A stretch of DNA of 64,000 nucleotides, taken from Kitasatospora sp. NBC_00240. Its GTDB lineage: Bacteria > Actinomycetota > Actinomycetes > Streptomycetales > Streptomycetaceae. Under the pieces are notes generated by a model. The model saw only the letters and a program-made list of their open reading frames with translations. It did no database searches and was not told where the DNA came from. Location: assembly GCF_026342405.1 (NCBI RefSeq), contig NZ_JAPEMU010000001.1, positions 9,052,001 through 9,116,000 on the forward strand, in the 5' to 3' direction. The translations under genes were made by a program, and so were the position numbers. Of this stretch, positions 58,256-64,000 are shown piece after piece (within the stretch, counting starts at the first letter, position 1; each line of letters begins with the position of its first letter).

Positions 58256-58896
58256 CCCCGGTGCCGGTGCGTCCCGCAGAATGCCTGGTAGGGCTTCTTC
58301 AGCCCCTGGACCTGGCGGAGTTCGGCCTGCCACTGGATGTCGATGACGCCGCGCCGCAGGACGAACAGCTGATTGGCCTGGCGGGCCAGCAGGGCGCGGT
58401 AGGCCTGGACCGGAGCGTCCGCCTCGGGGACCAGCTCCGCCACCAGGTCCTCCAGGAAGCAGAACGGGCAGCCCTGCGACAGGACGTTGCGATCCCTCCC
58501 GATCCCGGCCGCCTCCAGCCCCCAGACCACGATGCCGCCGTCCGGTCCGACTCCGATGATCAGGCCCGGCGTCGTCTCCTGCAGGCAGACCGCCAGGAGC
58601 CGGCCTCTGAACTCCCCGGGGTCCACCCGCCGGGCCGGCCCCACGTAGCGGGACGCGAAGAGTTCGAGCAGGGGGGACAGGTGGGTCAGCAGGGCGAGGC
58701 CGATGAGCACCCAGGAGACCGGCACCAGCCAGCCGGGCCCCGTCGACCAGCCGACCGCGAGCCCGGCGCTGCTCCAGAAGCCGGCCGACAGCCGGTCGGT
58801 CAGCCGCGGCCCGCCGGCCCGGAGCCACAACCGCAGCACCGACCAGCCCGCCAGCACCGGAATCGCCAGTACACCGAACATCTGCCATACATCCAT
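58252..58896 (-). CDS. Membrane protein of unknown function
   Basis: A 214-residue protein with an N-terminal membrane helix (MFGVLAIPVLAGWSVLRLWL), a second hydrophobic pair (SAGLAVGW, WLVPVSWVLIGLALLTHL), then a cytoplasmic domain (RGRLLAVCLQETTPGLIIGVGPDGGIVVWGLEAAG) with CPFCF, a redox- or metal-like Cys pair. No family recognised. TAG stop, rare in such GC-rich genes, lies in a CTAG shared with the convergent small ORF. Confidence 0.65.
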   Translation of the reverse strand: MDVWQMFGVLAIPVLAGWSVLRLWLRAGGPRLTDRLSAGFWSSAGLAVGWSTGPGWLVPVSWVLIGLALLTHLSPLLELFASRYVGPARRVDPGEFRGRLLAVCLQETTPGLIIGVGPDGGIVVWGLEAAGIGRDRNVLSQGCPFCFLEDLVAELVPEADAPVQAYRALLARQANQLFVLRRGVIDIQWQAELRQVQGLKKPYQAFCGTHRHRG

Positions 58897-59060
58897 CGCC
58901 GCCCCCTTGCCCGATCACGCGGCCGCCGGCCGCCCCCGGAGGCAGGATGCCCGGGCCGCCGTCCAGGCATCCACATTCTTCTGATTGATCGTCATATTCC
59001 TTTGTTTCCTTGCCGCACGGGAAAATCCGCTGCGCACCGGGCCGCCGGTGCGCATGTTCC

Positions 59061-59088
59061 GTGCGGTGTGCGGTGTGCGGTGTGCGGT
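59061..59088. repeat. Four copies of gtgcggt
   Basis: Four exact 7-nt units in non-coding sequence, the same unit length as the repeat in the P450-like gene but a different sequence. Confidence 0.9.
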
Positions 59089-59371
59089 GGGGCGTCAGGG
59101 GTGCAAGATGCTGAGCATGTCCGGCGACCGGGACGGCACGTCCGGTCGGGCCGGTGGTGCCGGAAGGCCGTCCCTCGGCCCGCCGGCCCGCCGTGCGGGG
59201 CAGTTGCCCCGGCGCGGCCGGGATGGTCGACGATCAACCCGCCGTTTGGCACCGGAGTTGGGGGGCAGTCGCACTCGTAGGCAGGGAGCGCGGTCCGGGT
59301 GGCAGCACCGCATCCGGGTGGCCACTGCCGAGGCTCAGACCCGGCCGCCGAGACAACCCTCTCCGGCGGCC

Positions 59372-59411
59372 GGGGAGCCCGGGGAGCCCGGGGAGCCCGG
59401 GGAGCCCGGGG
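59372..59411. repeat. 9-nt tandem repeat ggggagccc
   Basis: Four exact copies followed by gggg. Translated, it gives a collagen-like G-E-P pattern, but no convincing gene covers it. Confidence 0.85.
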
Positions 59412-59751
59412 TGTCAGTACGAGAGGTGAACGGCCCTAGGTGACAGCTGAGGTGACGTAGTCTTTCTGGGCCTTCCCGGCACCCAGGTGTCCAACTCGCG
59501 CTGGAAGCAAGGTAGTCGGCGACAGTCAGTTCGTCCCGCAGAGCCTTCGGACGCACGTTCGGCGAGGTCGGGGGTCCTCGGTCCGCTGGGGGCGGGGGAG
59601 CAGGGCTGCGGTCAGGGCGGTCTCGGGCATCGGGGCGGCTGCCACCTTCGGCTGGGCGGACCACGCTCGGGTTGATCATGGTTCCGGGGGCCCAACGACC
59701 GGGCCTCCTAGTGGTAACGAGCCTGCTGGACGCCCTGTTCGACCGCCGCCA

Positions 59752-60753
59752 TCACCGGTGCGGCGGCTCGTCCGCCGTCGCCTCCGGCGTCGACTTCACC
59801 TCGGCCTGCGCCGCCGCCGTCGCCTCCGCGGCCGGATCCGCGCCGTCGGGCGCCGGCGCGGCCTCCGTGCGCTCCGCCGGGGCCGCCAGTGCCCAGCGGA
59901 TCGCCCTGGTCACGCCGTGCCCCAGCAGCGGCACGGCGGTGCTCTCGATCAGAGGCAGCCTGGGCAGCCGTAGTTCGGTCCGGGCCCAGCTCGGCAGCAG
60001 GGCCACGGCGCCGGCGGCGAGCGCGGTGTACGCGGGGCGGGCCACCAGCGGCAGTGGCGGGCGCAGCAGGAGGTACCGCGCGGTGTCGAAGGCCTCGTCG
60101 GTGGCCCGTAGCTCGGGCCGGTAGGCGTCGATCCGCGCGGCGAGTTCACGCTGGTCGCGGGGCGGGTCGACGACGCCGAGCGCGGCGGCCACCCGGGCGG
60201 CGTCCGCCACGTACCCGTCGTATCCGGCGTCGTCCAGCGGCCGGTCGCCGTAGCGGCGGTGGGCCCGGAGGAAGCTGTCGACCTCGGCGGCGTGCACCCA
60301 GCCGAGCAGGTGCGGATCGGCCGCGCGGTACGCCTGACCGTCCGCCGTCGTGCCGCGGATCCGCTCGTGCACGGCCCGCACGTGGTCGACGGCACGCTGG
60401 GCGTCCTCGGCGGTTCCGAAGGTGGTCACCGCGAGGAAGGTGCTGGTGCGCTGCAGCCGACCCCAGGGGTCGCCGCGGAAGCCCGAGTGGCCGGCCACCG
60501 CGGCCATCGCGACCGGGTGCAGGGACTGCAGCAGCAGGGCGCTCAGTCCGCCGATGAACATGGAGGCGTCGCCGTGTACGGCCCGGACGGGTCGCTCCGG
60601 GCCGAACCATCGGGGGCCGGGGGTGTCGTGGATGCGGCTGCGGTTGGCCGGGCCCTGCGGACCGGCCACCCGCGCGAACAACTCGGCCCCGAACCGCCGC
60701 CGGGCGGCTTCCAGGGCGGGCATCGCGAGGGAGTACGCGCTCACGCCTGCCAC
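59752..60753 (-). CDS. DUF2236/MpaB-type oxygenase
   Basis: A 333-residue protein of the oxygenase MpaB/latex-clearing-protein-related family. Conserved elements are LLLQSLHPVAMAAVAGHSGFRGDPWGRLQRT and DPHLLGWVHAAEVDSFLRAHRRYG, whose His and Arg residues are the likely heme-binding and catalytic ones. The family includes heme-dependent enzymes of unknown substrate. The C-terminal ~45 residues are Ala/Glu/Pro-rich. GTG 60753 or 60744 as start. No signal peptide. Confidence 0.85.
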   Translation of the reverse strand: MAGVSAYSLAMPALEAARRRFGAELFARVAGPQGPANRSRIHDTPGPRWFGPERPVRAVHGDASMFIGGLSALLLQSLHPVAMAAVAGHSGFRGDPWGRLQRTSTFLAVTTFGTAEDAQRAVDHVRAVHERIRGTTADGQAYRAADPHLLGWVHAAEVDSFLRAHRRYGDRPLDDAGYDGYVADAARVAAALGVVDPPRDQRELAARIDAYRPELRATDEAFDTARYLLLRPPLPLVARPAYTALAAGAVALLPSWARTELRLPRLPLIESTAVPLLGHGVTRAIRWALAAPAERTEAAPAPDGADPAAEATAAAQAEVKSTPEATADEPPHR

Positions 60754-60955
60754 TGTAGGCCGGTGGGCGCGTCCGCGGGGGTCGATCCACGGTTCGGAGT
60801 CGGTTCAGGGCCGACCCGCAAGGCACCGGCCGGTCCGGCCCTGCCCCACCCCGCCGCCCTTCGACCCGCCGCGCGCCCCGCCCCGCCTTGCTGTCTCCCG
60901 CCCTGCCCCGCCTGAGCCAGCCGTCTCGGCCCCCGCCCGGCGCCGCCCCGCTGCC

Positions 60956-61390
60956 TCAGCCCTCCGTCCAGCCGTGCCGGCGCCCGAACTGGAGGAGCCC
61001 GCGCCGGACCTGCAGGATCTGCTCCCCGGTCAGCGTCGGTGCGCACTCCATCAGGAGTTCGGTCACCTCGTGCCGGAACTCCTGGGCGGTGAGCACGTCG
61101 CACAGGGAGTCGTCGTCCTCGCCGACCACCGCGACGGCGGCCGGCGCCGGGTCCGCGGGCTGCGCGGCCACCCCGGCGGGCAGCCGGACGGAGGAGGCCT
61201 TGAGGCCCCGGTCCCCGTCCTCGATCTCGAACTCGACCGCCAGGCCCGAACGCACCGCGGCCTCGGGGATCAGCATGTCGTTAGCATGCAGAAAGACGTC
61301 CTCCCCGCCGTGGTCGGGGGCGATGAACCCGTACCCCCGAGCGCCGTCGTACCGCACCACTCGACCGGAGACCACACGACCGGAAACCAC
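60956..61390 (-). CDS. Cold-shock domain protein with C-terminal extension
   Basis: A 144-residue protein. Residues ~8-65 are a cold-shock domain with RNP1 (RGYGFIAPD) and RNP2-like (EDVFLHANDM) motifs for binding single-stranded RNA or DNA. The C-terminal ~65 residues are acidic and helical (SLCDVLTAQEFRHEVTELLMECAPTLTGEQ, RRGLLQFGRRHGW), an extension seen in longer actinomycete CspB-like proteins. GTG 61390 has GGGGG 5 nt upstream. The N-terminal VVSGRVVSGRVV comes from a short direct repeat. Probably an RNA chaperone. Confidence 0.85.
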   Translation of the reverse strand: MVSGRVVSGRVVRYDGARGYGFIAPDHGGEDVFLHANDMLIPEAAVRSGLAVEFEIEDGDRGLKASSVRLPAGVAAQPADPAPAAVAVVGEDDDSLCDVLTAQEFRHEVTELLMECAPTLTGEQILQVRRGLLQFGRRHGWTEG

Positions 61391-61916
61391 ACGAACCCCC
61401 ACCGACACCCCCGGGCCCGGTGCCCGAAAACCTCCGCAGAAGCGTAGTCGAGTTTGAGTTCCGGCAGAACAATTACGCGAGTCCCGAGAGCCTTGTCGTG
61501 GCGGTCGTGGCGGTCGTGGCGGTCGTGCCGAGCGCCGCGAGGCCCGACATCCGGGTGGACCGGACCGGGTTCCAGGCACCGGTGACCGGCTTTCGCGCGG
61601 ACCGGACGACCGTCCGGCAGATCGAGATCGACAACCGTCGAGTTGCGGCAGCGGAACTTCCTCCAGCCGCCCGGCACCCCGTTGCCCCGCCGGCGGGTGA
61701 TCCGGGTGCTCTGCGGGGACCGGCGGTTCGAGTTCCTGCTCGTCCGGGAACGCCTCCGGACCGCGGGGCTGACCGGCGCCCCGGGCGCCGCCCGCCCTGT
61801 TCCCCCGGCCCGCCCGCCGTGCCCCCCGGCCCGCCCGCTGGTCCGCCGGCGTGCTCCTGAGCCCCGGCCGTGCGCCGCCGGGCCCGATGTCAGTGCTGCC
61901 CGCCATGATGATCCGT
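61391..61916. other. Region before ligA
   Basis: About 525 nt between divergent genes. It contains a 9-nt repeat at 61495 and, on the plus strand, a frame with a weak protein-like stretch (RRVIRVLCGDRRFEFLLVRERL, near 61695-61760) that may be a gene remnant. The CSD and ligA promoters should be here. Confidence 0.4.
61495..61527. repeat. 9-nt tandem repeat gtcgtggcg
   Basis: Three exact copies and a partial fourth in the region between the CSD and ligA genes. The gtcgtgg core is shared with the repeat at 46144. Confidence 0.9.
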
Positions 61917-63971
61917 ATGAAGGACGCAGCCATTCTGGCCTCTCCCGCCGCGTACGCCGATGCCGTCACCACCGCCGTCCGGGCGGCTGCGGCCTACTAC
62001 ACCGACGGCTCCACACCGCTCGGTGACGACGAGTACGACGCGCTGGTGCGCGCCATCGAGGCCTACGAAGGCACGCACCCCGACGAGGTGCTGTCCGACT
62101 CGCCGACCGGCAAGGTGGCCGGCGGCGCGGTGGTGGGCGACGTCCCGCACTCGGTGCCGATGCTCTCCCTCGACAACGTCTTCTCCGCCGAGGAGCTCGC
62201 CACCTGGGCGGCCGGGCTGGAGCGCCGGCTGGGCCGGCCGGTGGACGGCTGGTGCGTGGAGCCGAAACTGGACGGCCTCGCCGTGGCCGCCCGCTACCGC
62301 GCCGGCCGGCTCACCCGGATCCTGACCCGCGGCGACGGGCTGGCCGGCGAGGACATCACCCATGCCGCGGACGACGTCCTCGGCCTGCCCGCCACCCTCA
62401 CCGAACCCCTGGACGTGGAGTTGCGCGGCGAGGTGCTGCTCACCACCGACCAGTTCGAGACCGCGAACGAGATCCGTACCGCCCACGGTGCCCTGCCGTT
62501 CGCCCACCCCCGCTCGGGCGCGGCCGGCACCCTGCGCGCCAAGGACCGCCCCTACCGGGTCGAGCTCACCTTCTTCGCCTACAGCGCCACCGGCCTGCCC
62601 GGCCTCGGCCACAGCGACCTGCTGGCCCGGCTCGCCGACCTCGGGGCCAACACCGCCGCCAGCACCCAGGCCGCTCCCCGGCGCTGCGCCACGGTGGAGG
62701 AGGTGCAGCAGCGGGTCGACGAGATCGCCGCCCTGCGGGCCGTGCTGCCGTTCGGCATCGACGGCGTGGTGGTGAAGGCCGACTCGGCGGCCGACCAGGA
62801 GCAGGCCGGCTCCGGCTCCCGCGCGCCGCGCTGGGCCGTGGCCCGCAAGCTGGCCGCACAGCACAAGGTGACGCGGCTGCTGGAGGTGGAGTGGAACGTC
62901 GGCCGGACGGGCATCATCGCGCCGCGCGCGGTGCTGCAGCCGGTGGTGATCGACGGGGTGACCGTCACCTACGCCACCCTGCACAACCCGGCGGACATCA
63001 CCCGCCGCGACCTGATGATCGGTGACCAGGTCTTCATCTACCGGGCCGGCGACGTCATCCCCCGGGTGGAGGCACCCCTGGTGGACGAGCGAACCGGCGC
63101 CGAGCAGTCGATCGCCTTCCCCGAGGTCTGCCCGCGCTGCGGGGACGCCATCGACCGGACGCAGCAGCGCTGGCGGTGCGTACGCGGCCGCGGCTGCCAG
63201 GCGGTGGCGTCGATCCGCTACGCGGTGGGGCGCGACCAGTTGGACGTCGAGGGCCTGGGTGGCACCCGCGCCGTGCAACTCGTCGACGCCGGCCTGGTCG
63301 CGGACGTCGCCGACCTCTTCGCCCTGACGAGGGAGCAACTGCTGGGCCTGGAGCGGATGGGCGACACCAGCGCGGACAACCTGCTGGCCGCAATCGAGAC
63401 CGCCCGGGCCCAACCGCTGAACCGGGTGTTCTGCGCGCTGGGTGTCCGCGGCACCGGGCGGACCATGTCGCGGCGGATCGCCGCGCACTTCGGGAGCATG
63501 GCGGCGATCCGGGCCGCCGACGCCGACACGCTGGCCGAGGTGGACGGCATCGGCACCGAGAAGGCGCAGGTGATCGTCGAGGAACTGGCCGAGCTCGGCC
63601 CCGTCCTGGACAAGCTCGTCGCCCAGGGCGTCGGCACCGCGGTCACCGTGCCCACGGCGCCCGCGCCGGCCGGCGCGGCACCGGACGCCGCCGAGGAGGG
63701 TGGCCCCGGCACCACGGGCGGCCCACTGGCCGGAGAGGCCGTGGTCGTGACCGGCAGCATGACCGGCGCCCTCGCCCCGTTGTCCCGCAACGAGATGAAT
63801 GAACTGGTCGAACGGGCCGGCGGCAAGGCCTCCTCCTCGGTGTCCTCGCGTACCACCCTGCTGGTCGCCGGCGAGAAGGCCGGCTCCAAGCGGGCCAAGG
63901 CCGAGCAGCTGGGCATCCGGATCCTCACCCCGGAGGAGTTCGCCGACCTCGTCGCCGACCACCTGTCCTGA
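61917..63971 (+). CDS. ligA: NAD-dependent DNA ligase LigA
   Basis: A complete 684-residue ligase. The N-terminal Ia domain is present (YYTDGSTPLGDDEYDALVRAI, SDSPTGKV), then adenylation with K117 in VEPKLDGLAV, the OB fold, the Cys4 zinc finger (C405, C408, C421, C427), helix-hairpin-helix repeats (LGLERMGDTSADNLLAAIE, ALGVRGTGRTMSRRIAAHFG, VDGIGTEKAQVIVEEL) and a C-terminal BRCT domain (residues ~598-684). It seals DNA nicks using NAD+. ATG 61917 puts the catalytic Lys where E. coli LigA has it (K115). Streptomycetes often carry more than one NAD ligase; I cannot tell whether this is the main one. Confidence 0.95.
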   Translation: MKDAAILASPAAYADAVTTAVRAAAAYYTDGSTPLGDDEYDALVRAIEAYEGTHPDEVLSDSPTGKVAGGAVVGDVPHSVPMLSLDNVFSAEELATWAAGLERRLGRPVDGWCVEPKLDGLAVAARYRAGRLTRILTRGDGLAGEDITHAADDVLGLPATLTEPLDVELRGEVLLTTDQFETANEIRTAHGALPFAHPRSGAAGTLRAKDRPYRVELTFFAYSATGLPGLGHSDLLARLADLGANTAASTQAAPRRCATVEEVQQRVDEIAALRAVLPFGIDGVVVKADSAADQEQAGSGSRAPRWAVARKLAAQHKVTRLLEVEWNVGRTGIIAPRAVLQPVVIDGVTVTYATLHNPADITRRDLMIGDQVFIYRAGDVIPRVEAPLVDERTGAEQSIAFPEVCPRCGDAIDRTQQRWRCVRGRGCQAVASIRYAVGRDQLDVEGLGGTRAVQLVDAGLVADVADLFALTREQLLGLERMGDTSADNLLAAIETARAQPLNRVFCALGVRGTGRTMSRRIAAHFGSMAAIRAADADTLAEVDGIGTEKAQVIVEELAELGPVLDKLVAQGVGTAVTVPTAPAPAGAAPDAAEEGGPGTTGGPLAGEAVVVTGSMTGALAPLSRNEMNELVERAGGKASSSVSSRTTLLVAGEKAGSKRAKAEQLGIRILTPEEFADLVADHLS

Positions 63972-64000
63972 ACCGCCCCGCCGCCGAGGGACCGGGCACC

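Larger units (their letters stand above)
58897..59751. other. Large region without a convincing gene
   Basis: About 850 nt. It contains the heptanucleotide repeat at 59061 and the 9-nt repeat at 59372. A minus-strand frame at 59335-59679 has a short protein-like stretch (ALRDELTVADYLASSASW), possibly the remnant of an older gene. Confidence 0.45.

Noticed and set aside
59372..59411. Collagen-like protein suggested by the G-E-P translation
   Set aside because: The surrounding frame lacks a plausible start and any conserved sequence; the pattern follows from a 9-nt DNA repeat.
61890..63962. A 690-codon minus-strand frame over ligA
   Set aside because: No recognisable domain and typical antisense composition; ligA on the plus strand is complete with all domains.
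1..64000. tRNA, rRNA, riboswitch, insertion sequence or phage attachment site
   Set aside because: I looked for cloverleaf-like GGTTCGAATCC segments, transposase motifs and integrase genes and found none that stand up.

Overview
The window is very GC-rich. Its genes overlap at ATGA/GTGA junctions and often start with GTG or TTG. Most regulators are divergently paired with the gene they probably control. The gene families present (SCO6745-like protein, DUF1023 hydrolase, MocR regulator with EamA transporter, CGNR regulator, AMIN-like protein) point to a streptomycete, Streptomyces or Kitasatospora. This looks like accessory chromosome rather than core. No tRNA, rRNA, CRISPR array, insertion sequence or phage gene was recognised.

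Positions 1-8255 hold the right-hand part of a biosynthetic gene cluster cut by the window edge. All genes are on the plus strand and most overlap or nearly touch. In order they are the tail of an AMP-forming acyl ligase, a stand-alone condensation-domain protein, a FabH-like ketosynthase with a Cys-His-His set, a discrete acyl carrier protein, a second thiolase-fold protein with Gln at the nucleophile position, an FMN-dependent 4-hydroxymandelate oxidase (Hmo), an HpgT-type aminotransferase, an Sfp-type phosphopantetheinyl transferase and an HSL-family hydrolase. Hmo plus HpgT point to a (hydroxy)phenylglycine building block. The paired ketosynthase-like proteins, ACP and free condensation protein suggest non-modular assembly. 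I do not recognise the product. This is the best candidate in the window for an undescribed system.

Positions 8300-27300 hold mixed accessory genes: a DUF1152 protein divergent from a HemN-like radical SAM protein, a DMT exporter, a cytochrome P450 preceded by two near-identical palindromes, a MocR regulator divergent from an EamA exporter, a variant-leucine-rich-repeat-like protein overlapping a tiny secreted protein, an S15-type hydrolase, a small protein ending in a RHIM/amyloid-like motif, an AraC regulator, a secreted aromatic-rich protein, and a leftward block of ECF sigma factor, small membrane protein and MerR regulator with a cobalamin-domain-like C-terminus, followed by an AMIN-like secreted protein and a CGNR regulator.

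Positions 27300-45300 hold a UlaG-like metallo-hydrolase, a large secreted peptidoglycan amidase with three nearly identical 384-nt C-terminal repeats, an ESX/type VII-like set (EspC-like protein, WXG plus DUF1023 hydrolase, lipoprotein), a VOC protein divergent from a WYL regulator, a histidine phosphatase, an SCO6745-like protein, a DUF2306 membrane protein, a two-component system, a cysteine-rich unknown and an Asp/Glu racemase.

Positions 45300-64000 hold a PEP-mutase/isocitrate-lyase-type enzyme coupled to a shortened P450 with a heptanucleotide tandem repeat, a DHFR-like gene with a large internal deletion, an FAD monooxygenase, a cyclophilin, a 14-TM DHA2 exporter, an NQO-type oxidoreductase divergent from an XRE regulator, an LRR-like protein, an aldo/keto reductase, a DUF2236 oxygenase, a cold-shock protein and a complete NAD-dependent DNA ligase. 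Intergenic regions contain many short tandem repeats and Streptomyces-style GC hairpins without U-tracts.
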